Shown here: one piece after another, positions 25,862 through 35,002 of the stretch
How the letters are laid out: each line of letters begins with the position of its first letter
Numbering within the stretch: position 1 is the stretch's first letter
Assembly: GCA_003963405.1 (NCBI GenBank)
Contig: RXIY01000057.1
Location: 1-44,506 of the forward strand
DNA from: Hyphomicrobiales bacterium
Lineage (GTDB): Bacteria > Pseudomonadota > Alphaproteobacteria > Rhizobiales > Beijerinckiaceae
Reading direction: 5' to 3'
DNA: 44,506 bases
The notes under the pieces: model-generated
Seen by the model: the letters and a program-made list of their open reading frames with translations, nothing else
What the model was told of the DNA's origin: nothing
Databases searched by the model: none
Program-made: the position numbers and the translations under genes

Positions 25862-26857
25862 GTGATCCTCCCTTTGGCCCTGACCCAGGGCGACCCGTCC
25901 GGCATCGGCCCCGAGTTGACGCTCAAGGCTTTCGCCGAGCGGGAGGCTGAGCATCTGCCGCCCTTTTTCGTGATCGCGGATCCGGCGCATCTCGCCCGCG
26001 TCGCGCGGGCGCTCGGGATCGACGCGCCCATCGAGGAGACGCGCGCGGAAGAGGCGCCGGCCGTATTCGCCCGCGCGCTGCCGGTCGTCCCGGTCGGGCG
26101 CATGGTCCAGGGCGATTTCGGCGCGCCCCGGCCGCAGGATGCGGCGGCGACGGTCGCGTCGATCGAGCGCGCGGTCGAGAGCGTCGTGCGTGGCGCGGCG
26201 CGCGCGGTCGTGACCAATCCGATCGCCAAGGCGGTTCTCTATAAGGCGGGCTTTTCGCATCCGGGCCACACGGAATTTCTGGGCGAGCTGGCGGCCCGTC
26301 ATTACGGCGTCGCCGCGCGTCCGGTGATGATGCTCTGGTCCGAGGAACTCGCCGTCGTCCCCATCACCATTCACATTCCGCTGGCCGAGGCGCCGCGACG
26401 CCTCACCCGCGCGCTGATCGTCGAGACGGGCGAAATCGTGGCGCATGATCTGCGCGCGCGCTTCGGCCTCGCGCATCCGCGTCTCGCCTTCTCCGGGCTC
26501 AATCCCCATGCGGGCGAGGAGGGCGCGCTCGGGCGCGAGGAGATCGAGACGATCGCGCCCGCGATCGACGACCTCCGCATGAAGGGAATCGACGCGGCCG
26601 GCCCCTATCCGGCCGACACCATGTTCCACAAGGCGGCGCGCGCGACATATGACGTGGCCCTCTGTCCGACCCATGATCAGGCCCTCATCCCGATCAAGAC
26701 GCTCGCCTTCGATCGCGGCGTGAATGTCACGCTGGGCCTGCCTTTCGTGCGCACCTCGCCCGATCACGGCACGGCCTTCGACATCGCCGGCAAGGGCGTC
26801 GCCGACCCGAGAAGCCTCATCGAGGCGATCAAGCTCGCCGGACGGATGACCGCGTGA
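25862..26857 (+). CDS. pdxA: 4-hydroxythreonine-4-phosphate dehydrogenase
   Basis: PdxA oxidises 4-phosphohydroxy-threonine in pyridoxal phosphate synthesis. The product has 331 residues. Signatures are [20 protein letters not shown] at the N-terminus, [27 protein letters not shown] near 117-145 with the metal-binding His, [33 protein letters not shown], and [14 protein letters not shown] near the end. I chose the GTG at 25862 (VILPLALT) because it has GGGGG upstream and fits the family N-terminus; a GTG at 25799 would add 21 odd residues. The stop overlaps rsmA as GTGA. Confidence 0.92.
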   Translation: MILPLALTQGDPSGIGPELTLKAFAEREAEHLPPFFVIADPAHLARVARALGIDAPIEETRAEEAPAVFARALPVVPVGRMVQGDFGAPRPQDAAATVASIERAVESVVRGAARAVVTNPIAKAVLYKAGFSHPGHTEFLGELAARHYGVAARPVMMLWSEELAVVPITIHIPLAEAPRRLTRALIVETGEIVAHDLRARFGLAHPRLAFSGLNPHAGEEGALGREEIETIAPAIDDLRMKGIDAAGPYPADTMFHKAARATYDVALCPTHDQALIPIKTLAFDRGVNVTLGLPFVRTSPDHGTAFDIAGKGVADPRSLIEAIKLAGRMTA

Positions 26858-27702
26858 CCGACAGCCTGCCGCCCCTGCGCGAGGTCGTCGCGCGCCATGG
26901 ACTCGACGCGAAGAAGACGCTCGGCCAGAATTTCCTTTTCGACCTCAACCTCACGGGCCGGATCGCCCGGGCGGCCGGGCCGTTCGACGAGACGGTCGTC
27001 GTCGAGATCGGCCCCGGCCCCGGCGGCCTCACCCGCGCGCTTCTGGCGCAGGGGGCGCGCGTCGTCGCCATCGAGCGCGACGCGCGCTGCCTGCCGGCGC
27101 TCGCCGACATCGCCGCCCATTACCCGGGGCGTCTCACCGTGATCGAGGGCGACGCGCTCGACATCGACCTCGCGGCGCTCGTGCGTGCGCAGGGAGCGGC
27201 GCGTAACGCCCGCATCTGCGCCAATCTTCCCTATAATGTCGCGACCGCCCTGCTCGCGCGCTGGATCGAGGCGGAGCCCTGGCCGTCGGTCTTCGACCGC
27301 TATGTGCTGATGTTTCAAAAAGAGGTGGCGCTGCGGATCGTCGCCACGCCGCAGAACCGTGCCGATTACGGCCGCCTCGCGGTGCTGTGCGGCTGGCGCA
27401 CGAAGGCCCGCATTCTCTTCGACGTGTCGCCGGCGGCCTTCACGCCGCCGCCGAAAGTCACCTCCTCGGTCGTTGAGCTCATCCCGAACCCCGCGCCCCT
27501 GCCCTGCGACGCGAGGGCGCTGGCGCGGGTGACGCAGGCCGCCTTCGGCCAGCGCCGCAAGATGCTGCGGCAAAGCCTGAAGTCGCTTGGAGTCGACGCC
27601 GGGGCGCTGCTCGCGCGGGCCGGAATCGAAGAGACCAAGCGCGCCGAGGAAATCGACGTTTCGGGCTTCGTCGCGCTCGCCAACGCCTTTACGGCTCAGT
27701 GA
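26854..27702 (+). CDS. rsmA: 16S rRNA dimethyladenosine transferase RsmA
   Basis: RsmA (KsgA) dimethylates A1518 and A1519 of 16S rRNA. The product has 282 residues. It shows [18 protein letters not shown], the SAM motif [16 protein letters not shown] near 49-64, EGDALDI, the catalytic [13 protein letters not shown] near 126-138, and [14 protein letters not shown]. The GTG start overlaps pdxA by four bases, a pairing that is standard in alphaproteobacteria (pdxA-rsmA). It overlaps the convergent DUF488 gene by seven bases at the 3' ends. Confidence 0.96.
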   Translation: MTDSLPPLREVVARHGLDAKKTLGQNFLFDLNLTGRIARAAGPFDETVVVEIGPGPGGLTRALLAQGARVVAIERDARCLPALADIAAHYPGRLTVIEGDALDIDLAALVRAQGAARNARICANLPYNVATALLARWIEAEPWPSVFDRYVLMFQKEVALRIVATPQNRADYGRLAVLCGWRTKARILFDVSPAAFTPPPKVTSSVVELIPNPAPLPCDARALARVTQAAFGQRRKMLRQSLKSLGVDAGALLARAGIEETKRAEEIDVSGFVALANAFTAQ

Positions 27703-28055
27703 GGCTTGCGCAGCGCCTCGCGCAGCACGACGGCGTTGTTTTGCGCTTCGTCATGGGCGGCGTAAAGGAGCGTGACCCTGCCCTGCCGCAGGAGGCGGCG
27801 AATCGCCGCGATCTCCCCCTGCGCCGGCGGAGCCTCGAGCTCCTCGCGGTAGCGCGCGGCAAATTCCTCCCAGCGGTCGGGGCGATGGCCGAACCAGCGG
27901 CGTAACTCGTTGCTGGGGGCGACCTCTTTCGCCCAATGGTCGAGAGCGGCCTTTTCCTTCGTCAGCCCGCGCGGCCACAGCCGGTCGACGAGCACGCGCG
28001 CGCCGTCGTCTTTCTCGGGGGGCTCATAGACGCGTTTGAGGAGGAGTGCGTGCAT
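27696..28055 (-). CDS. DUF488 family protein
   Basis: This 119-residue protein belongs to the DUF488 family (COG3189). Family features are [51 protein letters not shown] near the N-terminus and [19 protein letters not shown] near the C-terminus. The function is not established. The ATG at 28055 follows GGAGGCC; longer readings to 28496 lie inside gmk and are not plausible. It ends in a seven-base overlap with rsmA, a convergent pair without a terminator. Confidence 0.85.
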   Translation of the reverse strand: MHALLLKRVYEPPEKDDGARVLVDRLWPRGLTKEKAALDHWAKEVAPSNELRRWFGHRPDRWEEFAARYREELEAPPAQGEIAAIRRLLRQGRVTLLYAAHDEAQNNAVVLREALRKPH

Positions 28056-28087
28056 GGCCTCCAGAATAGCGCGGATGGCGCCGCTTT

Positions 28088-28729
28088 CTACTCGCTCAGG
28101 AGCCTGTCGACGAAAGCCTCTATGCCATGCGCCTGCCGCGGCCGGCGCTGGCGTTCGGCGCGCAATATGGCGATCAGATCGTCGAAGGAACGCTGGAGAT
28201 CGTCGTTGACGATCACATAGTCGTAGTCCTTCCAGCGCTGGATTTCCTTGCGCGCATTCTCCAGCCGGCGCTCGATCACCTCGGTTTCGTCCTCGGCGCG
28301 GCGCTCCAGGCGGGCGCGCAGCTCCTTCATCGACGGCGGCAGGATGAAGACGGTGACGGCGTCGGCGCCCATCTTCTCGCGCACCTGCCGCGTGCCCTGG
28401 TAATCGATGTCGAAGAGGCAGTCCCGGCCCTGGGCGAGCGTCGCCTCGACCGGCGCGCGCGGCGTTCCGTAGAAATTGCCGTGCACCTCCGCCCATTCCA
28501 GAAGTTCGCCGGCGTCGCGCATGACGACGAACTGGCGCTCGTTGATGAAGCGGTAATGAATGCCGTCCACCTCGCTCGACCGGCGGGCCCGCGTCGTCAC
28601 GGAAATCGACAAGGTGAGGTCGAGGTCCCGATCCTGAAGCAGCATCCGCGTCAGCGTGGTCTTGCCGGCGCCGGAGGGCGAGGAAAGGATGAGAACGACG
28701 CCGCGGCGCAGCGGAGGTGTGTGATCCAT
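28088..28729 (-). CDS. gmk: Guanylate kinase
   Basis: Gmk phosphorylates GMP to GDP. The product has 213 residues. The P-loop is LSSPSGAGKTTL near residues 15-26, the GMP-binding stretch is SVTTRARRSSEVDGIHYRFI near 42-61, and FDIDYQGTRQV carries the family DxQG motif. Here the usual EVDWQG is FDIDYQG. It lies downstream of yicC and mltG, in the yicC-gmk order common in alphaproteobacteria. The ATG at 28729 has no obvious strong ribosome site. Confidence 0.95.
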   Translation of the reverse strand: MDHTPPLRRGVVLILSSPSGAGKTTLTRMLLQDRDLDLTLSISVTTRARRSSEVDGIHYRFINERQFVVMRDAGELLEWAEVHGNFYGTPRAPVEATLAQGRDCLFDIDYQGTRQVREKMGADAVTVFILPPSMKELRARLERRAEDETEVIERRLENARKEIQRWKDYDYVIVNDDLQRSFDDLIAILRAERQRRPRQAHGIEAFVDRLLSE

Positions 28730-28802
28730 GTCGGCGGGGGTCTCGGGATGCGGGTTACCGCCAATAAGAAATTAGGGCGTTTCTTTCAACCGTCGCACGG
28801 GT

Positions 28803-29690
28803 TCATTCGATGTTTTGCACCTGTTCACGCAGTTGCTCGACGTCGATCTTGAGATCCAGCCCGATGGCCGTCAGCGCCGGATCGTTGGATTTGGCGCAGA
28901 GCGTGTTGGTTTCCCGGGAAAGCTCCTGGGCGAGGAAATCGAGCCGGCGCCCGACGGGGCCACCGTCGCGCAGCAGTTTTTCCCCCGCCGCGACATGGGC
29001 GACGAGCCGGTCGAGCTCCTCGCGGATATCCGATTTCACGGCGAGCAGCACGGCCTCCTGATGGAGGCGGTTCGGGTCGAGCCCCTCGGCGCTCTCGAGC
29101 AGGCGCGCCACCTGCTGCGCCAGACGATGGCGCACAGCCTCGGGATGGCGGCCCGGCAGGGCGTCCGCCTCGGCGGCGAGCGCGCCGATGCGCGTCAGCC
29201 GCGACCGGAGCACGGCGGCGAGCGCCTGCCCCTCCGCCTCGCGAGCGGCGAGCAGGGAGTCGAGGGCGGTCCCGAGCGCGGCGAGAACGCTGCTTTCGAG
29301 CGCCGCGCGCTCGGCCTCGTTGTCCTCGGGCTCCGAGATTTCGACGACGCCCCGGACGGCGAGCAGGCCGTCGAGTGACGCCGGCCCAAGGCTCGCATGC
29401 AGAGGCACGTCGTCGAGCGCCGCGAGCAGCTTGTCGAGGGCCGCGCGATTGATCCGCGCGACGCCCTGCGCCTCGAGCCGTTGGGCGGACAGGCTCGCGA
29501 AGACGGAGCCGCGCGTCAGGCGAGCCGAAAGCGCGGCGCGCGCCTTGATCTCCACGGCGTCGAAACCGGGCGGAACCCGGACCCGGAGATCGAGGCCCTT
29601 GGCGTTGACGCTTTTGAGCTCCCAGGCGTAGCTCCAGGCGCCGAGGCTGCCGCGCGCGCGGGCGAATCCAGTCATGCTGGCGACGGTCAT
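28803..29690 (-). CDS. yicC: YicC family protein (endoribonuclease-like)
   Basis: This 295-residue protein belongs to the YicC/YloC family, implicated as an endoribonuclease in RNA turnover. It begins MTVASMTGFARARG, followed by WELKSVNAKGLDLRVRVPPGFD near 22-45, the long helical middle region, and the conserved C-terminal stretch GRRLDFLAQELSRETNTLCAKSNDPALTAIGLDLKIDVEQLREQVQNIE. The start ATG at 29690 is the natural one; longer readings extend into mltG and are not real. It follows mltG by 25 bases and precedes gmk by 73. Confidence 0.93.
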   Translation of the reverse strand: MTVASMTGFARARGSLGAWSYAWELKSVNAKGLDLRVRVPPGFDAVEIKARAALSARLTRGSVFASLSAQRLEAQGVARINRAALDKLLAALDDVPLHASLGPASLDGLLAVRGVVEISEPEDNEAERAALESSVLAALGTALDSLLAAREAEGQALAAVLRSRLTRIGALAAEADALPGRHPEAVRHRLAQQVARLLESAEGLDPNRLHQEAVLLAVKSDIREELDRLVAHVAAGEKLLRDGGPVGRRLDFLAQELSRETNTLCAKSNDPALTAIGLDLKIDVEQLREQVQNIE

Positions 29691-29715
29691 GGGCGCGCTC
29701 CGGTTTGCTGCGGCG

Positions 29716-32004
29716 TCAGCGAATGCTGGCCGCCGAGGGAACAGTCTTGGCCGAGGTGAGGTCCCAGCTCTTGTCGCGCAGCGGATCGAGCGGGGTGCCC
29801 TCGGAGGCGTCGAAGGCGCGCGGGCGGGCGCGCTGCGGCGCGGGCGCGAGCGCCAGCGGGGCGGCCCCGTCGGCGACGCGCGAGGGGGCGGGGACGGGCG
29901 TCTCTTCCGGCGCCGTCCGATCGACCAGCGCGTCGGTCGGTGCGTCGTCCGAGCCGGTCGCGAGGCCGAGCCGGGCGGCGCGGGCCTTGAGTTCGGCGCG
30001 CCGCGCGGGCGAAACGGGATAAAGCGCAATGTCTCCCGGGCCGTCGGGCAGCGCCTTGCCGTCGGCGCTCTCGCGGGCCAGCATGTCCGGGCCAAGCGCG
30101 CCTTCTTCCTCGCCCTCGCCCTCGGGCGCCGCGCGCGCCGCGAGCAGGGTGGGATCGAAGCCGTTCGCAGGCCCCTTGGGCTGGGCCACGGGCTCCGTGA
30201 AATAGGGCCTTGCGACCCGCAGCCGCGCGGGCCGCGGCGTGGCGTCGGCGGTCGGATCCTCGTATCCGCCGAGGAAAAAGGCCGCGCCGGCGGGAGAGAA
30301 TTTGCCGATCCGGTGGGTTGGCCCGTCATCCGCCGCCATCTCGCGCGAGGCGGGATAATCCTCGTGCCGGGCGCCAAGCGCGATCATCCGGCCGATCGGC
30401 GCCTGGGTGCGCTTGTCGGGCTTGTCGCTTTTGGGGGGGGCGGGCGGCGGGACGGCGGCCGGCGCGCTCTGGTCGATCCCCTCGCCGGCCTTCGCCTTCT
30501 GCTCCTGCTCGATGCGGCGCCAGTTCTGGACGTTGCGCGAATGCTGGTCGAGCGACTCGGCGAAGACATGGCCTCCCGTGCCGTCCGCGACGAAATAGAG
30601 GTCACGGGTGTTTGCCGGGTTGGCGACCGCCTCCAGCGCCGCCTTGCCCGGATTGGCGATCGGACCCGGCGGCAGGCCGTCAACGGCGTAGGTGTTGTAG
30701 GGCGTCCATTTCTCGATTTCCGAGCGCATGATGCCGCGCCCGAGCGTCGCCTTGCCGCCGACGAGGCCGTAAACGATCGTCGGATCGGATTGCAGTCGCA
30801 TGCCCTTGCGCAGGCGGTTCGTGAAGACGGCGGCGACGCGCGGCCGCTCCTCGGCCTTGCCGGTCTCCTTCTCGACGATGGAGGCGAGAATCACGAGCTC
30901 GTAGGGCGACCGCAGCGGGAGGTCCTTGGCGCGCTTCGCCCAGATCTGATCGACGAGCTTGCGCTGGTCCTCCTGCATCTTGACGATGAGCTTGCTGCGC
31001 GGGAAGCCGCGCGGAAACTTGTAGGTTTCGGGCAGCAGCGCGCCTTCCTTCGGCGCTTCGAGAATATCGCCGGCGAGGAGGTCGGAGTCGCGCAGCCGTT
31101 CGAGGATCTGCTCGCTCGTCAATCCTTCCGGAATGGTCAGCGTGTGCATGAGCTGGCGCCCGGCGACGAGGGCGTCGATCACGTCGCGCAGGCTCGCCTG
31201 CTTCTTGAAGACATATTCGCCGGGCTTCAGCTTGCCGCGCGCGCCCTCGACGAGCACGGCGAAATTCATCAGCGACGGACTGTCGATGACGCCCTCGCGC
31301 TGGAGCTGCGCCAGCATTTCCGGCACGTCGCTGCGCGGGGGCAGATAAACGATCTTGTCGGCGGCGAGCGGACCCGGCTCCTTGAGCTTGTGCAGCACGG
31401 CGATGACGCCGAAGACGCCGGCGACCAGCGCCACGAGCATGAAGCTCAGAAAGCCGCTCATCACCGAGAGCGTCCCGTCGCGGCGCTTCTTCTTTTTCCT
31501 GGGCGGGGCCGGGGGCGCTTCCGGCTGGAGGGTCTGCCGGGCGGCCTGAAGGGTGGCGCGGCGGCTGAAGATGGACCCGCCAGTTTTCTCGCCTTCCCGC
31601 TCCGAGGGCGCGGCCGGCTTTGAAAGGGCGGGCTGCGCCGGGGCGGGCTCGGCGCTTTTAGGCTCGAGCGGCTCGGGTGAGGCCGGGATGGGCTCGGCTG
31701 GACCGGTTTCGGCGGCGGAGTCGGCTGGCCCCGTTTCGGGCTTCGGCGCCTCCGCGGCCGCTTGCGACGCGGCCTTTTCGGAAGCAGCCGCTTCGACCGG
31801 CTTCGCCTCTGGGGTTTCCTCCGGCCCCGCTATTGGCGCGGGAGAGGCAGGCGGCGCTGCGCTTGGCGTTTCGGGGGCGCCCGCGCCGCCTGCGCCAGGT
31901 TCGGCCGGCGGGGCCGACCCGCTTCTCGCCTCGCGGCCCTTGGCCTGGGCGGCGTCGTCCTCAGGGGTCGGCTTGTCGCCGGTCTCGTCGCTCATCATCG
32001 TCAT
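29716..32004 (-). CDS. mltG: Endolytic transglycosylase MltG, unusually long
   Basis: MltG cleaves nascent glycan strands at the inner membrane. The MltG (YceG) core covers about residues 175-520: a membrane helix MSGFLSFMLVALVAGVFGVIAVL near 180-205, LysM-like RSDVPEMLAQLQREGVI, IPEGLTSEQILERL, and the catalytic region LVILASIVEKETGKAEERPRVAAVFTNRL with the essential Glu near 365. About 175 N-terminal residues are low-complexity, Ala/Pro/Glu-rich and cytoplasmic; about 240 C-terminal residues are disordered-looking and periplasmic. The family is usually 330-400 residues, so this is about twice the length. Starts at GTG 32007 or ATG 32004, 31998 or 31995 cannot be separated. Confidence 0.92.
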   Translation of the reverse strand: MTMMSDETGDKPTPEDDAAQAKGREARSGSAPPAEPGAGGAGAPETPSAAPPASPAPIAGPEETPEAKPVEAAASEKAASQAAAEAPKPETGPADSAAETGPAEPIPASPEPLEPKSAEPAPAQPALSKPAAPSEREGEKTGGSIFSRRATLQAARQTLQPEAPPAPPRKKKKRRDGTLSVMSGFLSFMLVALVAGVFGVIAVLHKLKEPGPLAADKIVYLPPRSDVPEMLAQLQREGVIDSPSLMNFAVLVEGARGKLKPGEYVFKKQASLRDVIDALVAGRQLMHTLTIPEGLTSEQILERLRDSDLLAGDILEAPKEGALLPETYKFPRGFPRSKLIVKMQEDQRKLVDQIWAKRAKDLPLRSPYELVILASIVEKETGKAEERPRVAAVFTNRLRKGMRLQSDPTIVYGLVGGKATLGRGIMRSEIEKWTPYNTYAVDGLPPGPIANPGKAALEAVANPANTRDLYFVADGTGGHVFAESLDQHSRNVQNWRRIEQEQKAKAGEGIDQSAPAAVPPPAPPKSDKPDKRTQAPIGRMIALGARHEDYPASREMAADDGPTHRIGKFSPAGAAFFLGGYEDPTADATPRPARLRVARPYFTEPVAQPKGPANGFDPTLLAARAAPEGEGEEEGALGPDMLARESADGKALPDGPGDIALYPVSPARRAELKARAARLGLATGSDDAPTDALVDRTAPEETPVPAPSRVADGAAPLALAPAPQRARPRAFDASEGTPLDPLRDKSWDLTSAKTVPSAASIR

Positions 32005-32037
32005 CACGCCAACTGAAGCCGGACACGGAGCCGGGAA

Positions 32038-32060
32038 CCCGCGGGACTCGATCCCGCGGG
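32038..32060 (-). repeat. Hairpin in the mltG leader
   Basis: CCCGCGGGA (32038-32046) and TCCCGCGGG (32052-32060) are perfect nine-base arms around CTCGA, 34 bases before the mltG start and about 140 bases after the fabF stop. There is no U-run. Read on the minus strand it contains GATCGAGTCC, which looks like a tRNA T-arm, but no other tRNA parts are present. Confidence 0.4.
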
Positions 32061-32197
32061 GGCAAAACCGCAGCCGTACACACTAGGGGTCATTGTGGCG
32101 AATTCAGGAGCGCAAGCCTTGCCCGCTCCGGACAAAGCGCCTCCGCCCGAATTATCCCCAGGAACCCAGGGATGGAGTCCGCAGAACGCGGAAAGTC

Positions 32198-33460
32198 CTA
32201 GCCGAGCTTGCGGAACAGCAGCGAGGCGTTGGTGCCGCCGAAGCCGAAGGAATTCGACAGCGCCACATTGATCTCGCGCTCCCGCGCCTTTTTGGGCACG
32301 AGGTCGATCGCGGTCTCGACGGAAGGATTGTCGAGATTGCGCGTCGGCGGGGCGGCGTTGTTGGTCATGGCGAGGATGGTGAACACCGCCTCCACCGCGC
32401 CCGCGCCCCCGAGAAGATGCCCCACCGCCGATTTGGTGGAGGACATGGAGAGTCTCGGTTCGACATTGCCGATCAGCCGCTCGACGGCCTTGAGTTCGAT
32501 CTCGTCGCCGAGCGGCGTCGAGGTGCCGTGGGCGTTCACATAGTCGATGTCGGCGACGGAAATCTCCGAACGCTTCAGCGCCATCTTCATGCAGCGATAG
32601 GCGCCGTCGCCCTCGGGCGAGGGCGCCGTGATGTGGTGGGCGTCGCCCGACATGCCATAGCCGATGAGCTCGCAATAGATGCGCGCGCCGCGCGCCTTGG
32701 CGTGCTCATAGTCCTCGAGGACGACGCAGCCCGCGCCCTCGCCGAGCACGAAGCCGTCGCGGTCCTTGTCATAGGGGCGGGAGGCGTCGGCCGGCCGGTC
32801 GTTGAAGCCGGTCGAGAGAGCGCGGCAGGCGGCGAAGCCCGCGACGCCGATGCGGTTGACCGGCGATTCGGCGCCGCCCGCGACCATCACGTCGGCGTCG
32901 CCCATGGCGATGATGCGCGCGGCGTCGCCGATGGCGTGGGTGCCGGTGGCGCAGGCCGTCACCACCGCGTGGTTCGGGCCTTTCAGATTGTGCATGATCG
33001 AGACGTAGCCGGCCACGAGATTGATGATGCGGCCCGAGACGAAGAAGGGCGACACGCGGCGCGGGCCCTTCTCCTTCAGGGTGAGCGAGGTCTCGTAAAT
33101 GCCGCCGAGGCCGCCGATGCCGGAGCCGATCAGGACGCCGGTCGCCTCCTGCTTCTCGGGCGTGTCGGCCGTCCAGCCCGCGTCGGCGAGCGCCTGCGTC
33201 GCGGCGGCCGCGCCATAGACGATGAAATCGTCGACCTTGCGCTGCTCCTTGGGGTCGAACCACTGGTCCGCGTTGAAGGAGCCGTTGGAGCCGTCGCCGC
33301 GCGGGATCATCGCCGCGATCTGGCAGGGAAGGTCGTCGACCTCGAATGTGTCGATGCGGCGGAATCCGTGCTCGCCGGCAACCAACCGCCGCCAATTCGT
33401 TTCGACGCCGCAGCCCAGAGGCGACACGACGCCAAGCCCGGTGACGACCACCCTGCGCAT
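32198..33460 (-). CDS. fabF: 3-oxoacyl-ACP synthase II (KAS II)
   Basis: FabF condenses malonyl-ACP with acyl-ACP in fatty-acid elongation. The product has 420 residues with the catalytic triad Cys170 (VTACATGTHA), His311 (NAHGTSTPLGD) and His348 (KSAVGHLLGGAGAVEA). The N-terminus MRRVVVTGLGVVSPLGCGV and the motif DRDGFVLGEGAG fit. It follows acpP with a 114-base gap that holds a terminator-like hairpin, and precedes mltG. The order fabF-acpP-fabG as seen from the genome's minus strand is standard for fatty-acid clusters, though fabD is not here. Confidence 0.97.
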   Translation of the reverse strand: MRRVVVTGLGVVSPLGCGVETNWRRLVAGEHGFRRIDTFEVDDLPCQIAAMIPRGDGSNGSFNADQWFDPKEQRKVDDFIVYGAAAATQALADAGWTADTPEKQEATGVLIGSGIGGLGGIYETSLTLKEKGPRRVSPFFVSGRIINLVAGYVSIMHNLKGPNHAVVTACATGTHAIGDAARIIAMGDADVMVAGGAESPVNRIGVAGFAACRALSTGFNDRPADASRPYDKDRDGFVLGEGAGCVVLEDYEHAKARGARIYCELIGYGMSGDAHHITAPSPEGDGAYRCMKMALKRSEISVADIDYVNAHGTSTPLGDEIELKAVERLIGNVEPRLSMSSTKSAVGHLLGGAGAVEAVFTILAMTNNAAPPTRNLDNPSVETAIDLVPKKAREREINVALSNSFGFGGTNASLLFRKLG

Positions 33461-33526
33461 GGCTTGCTCTCTAATTCAGATGGGAAGGATAAAGGCCCGC
33501 CCGTGCGCCGGGCGGGGCGGAAGCAA

Positions 33527-33556
33527 AAAGCGCGCGGCGGTCGGCCGGCGCGCTTT
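33527..33556 (-). terminator. Terminator-like hairpin between acpP and fabF
   Basis: AAAGCGCGC (33527-33535) and GCGCGCTTT (33548-33556), nine pairs, with CTTTTTGCTT following on the minus strand. It lies 19 bases after the acpP stop. It may end part of the acpP transcript, giving more acpP than fabF. Confidence 0.65.
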
Positions 33557-33574
33557 CACGTCGATGTTCCGAAA

Positions 33575-33814
33575 TCAGGCGGCCTTGGCCTTCTCGAGGA
33601 ACTTCACGGCGTCGCCGACCGTCACGATGGTCTCGGCCGCATCGTCCGGGATCTCGACGCCGAATTCTTCCTCGAAGGCCATGACCAGCTCGACCGTGTC
33701 GAGCGAGTCCGCGCCCAGATCGTCGATGAAATTCGCCTTGTCGACGACCTTCTCAGGCTCGACGCCGAGGTGTTCCACAACGATCTTCTTCACGCGCTCG
33801 GCGACATCGCTCAT
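33575..33814 (-). CDS. acpP: Acyl carrier protein
   Basis: AcpP is a 79-residue acidic four-helix protein that carries fatty-acyl intermediates on a phosphopantetheine arm. The modification site is DSL in [25 protein letters not shown], with Ser37. The ATG at 33814 follows AGGGACGAAATCA. The 283-base gap upstream (33815-34097) to fabG holds no gene that I can support and should include the acpP promoter. Confidence 0.97.
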   Translation of the reverse strand: MSDVAERVKKIVVEHLGVEPEKVVDKANFIDDLGADSLDTVELVMAFEEEFGVEIPDDAAETIVTVGDAVKFLEKAKAA

Positions 33815-34097
33815 TGATTTCGTCCCTATTGCTATGGTGCTCGCACCGATGACGGCGCCGCAGGATTCGCCCGCTCGCCGTTTTCTCCCTAAGATTCATA
33901 TGCGCCAGCCCATTCCCCAAGCGGCGCGGCCAGAACGGCGCTCGGGCCTGATGTCGGGGATGAGGGCGGCGCCGCCCCTCTCGCGGCGTCGGTCTGGTAA
34001 CATACTTCAATCAGGTTGGCGAGAGGGCCGGAAGGGGCGCGCGCTGCGAAAAGACGCCGCGCGCCGCGCTTTATCCCAGGGCAAAAACGCCGCCGCG

Positions 34098-34835
34098 TCA
34101 GATCATCGCCATCCCGCCGTTCACATGCAGCGTCTGGCCCGTCACATAGCCCGCCTCGGCGCTCGCGAGATAGACCACGGCGGCGGCGACGTCGGCGCCC
34201 GTCCCCAGCCGGCCGGCGGGAACGGCGGCGAGAATGCGCTCCTTCTGCGCGTCGTTCAGCGCGTCGGTCATGGGGCTTTCGATGAAGCCGGGCGCCACGC
34301 AATTTACCGTGACGCCGCGCGAGGCGACCTCGGCGGCAAGCGATTTCGACATGCCGATCATGCCCGCCTTGGCGGCCGCGTAATTCCCCTGCCCCGGATT
34401 GCCGGTGACGCCGACGACGGACGTGATGCCGATGATGCGGCCGAATCGCTTCTTCATCATGCCGCGCAGCACGGCGCGCGACAGGCGGAAGGCGGAGGTG
34501 AGATTGACGTTGAGGACCGTCTCCCAATCCTCGTCCTTCAGGCGCATGAAGAGCCCGTCGCGGGTGATGCCGGCGTTGTTGACGAGAATATCGACGCCGC
34601 CCATCGCCGCCTCGGCCGCGGGCGCGAGCTTTTCCGTCTCCTCGCGGTCGGCGAGGTTGCAGGGCAGGACATGCGTCGTTCCGCCGATCTCGGCGGCGAG
34701 CGCCTCCAGCGCCTCGCGGCGCGTGCCGGAGAGCGCCACGGTCGCGCCCGCCGCGACGAGGGCGCGGGCGATGTCCTTGCCGATGCCGCCGCTCGCGCCG
34801 GTTACGAGCGCCGTTTTTCCTGTCAGATCGAACAT
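34098..34835 (-). CDS. fabG: 3-oxoacyl-ACP reductase
   Basis: FabG reduces 3-oxoacyl-ACP with NADPH in fatty-acid synthesis. The product has 245 residues: VTGASGGIGKDIARAL near residues 11-26, NNAGITRDGLFMRLKDEDWE, the catalytic Ser138 (ITSVVGVTG) and YAAAKAGMIGMSKSLA (Tyr151/Lys155), and CVAPGFIESPMTDAL near 183-197. The family C-terminus is VNGGMAMI. It is the first gene of the fabG-acpP-fabF arm. A divergent UdgX gene starts 167 bases away. Confidence 0.95.
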   Translation of the reverse strand: MFDLTGKTALVTGASGGIGKDIARALVAAGATVALSGTRREALEALAAEIGGTTHVLPCNLADREETEKLAPAAEAAMGGVDILVNNAGITRDGLFMRLKDEDWETVLNVNLTSAFRLSRAVLRGMMKKRFGRIIGITSVVGVTGNPGQGNYAAAKAGMIGMSKSLAAEVASRGVTVNCVAPGFIESPMTDALNDAQKERILAAVPAGRLGTGADVAAAVVYLASAEAGYVTGQTLHVNGGMAMI

Positions 34836-35002
34836 GACTATTTCTCCCCTCGTCGCATGAGGCGGATGCGGCCGCCCCTTCCGGCCGCTCCCCCTTAGCG
34901 CGAAATTCGAAAAATGCGAGGCCGAAGTGCGGTGCAGGCTTTTGGGGCCGGGGCTGGTTTTTTCCAGACGAACGAAGCGGCCCCGGCCAACGTTGACTCC
35001 CC

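Noticed and set aside
32038-32060. tRNA or tmRNA fragment
   Set aside because: Only a T-arm-like hairpin is present; no acceptor or other arm could be assembled.
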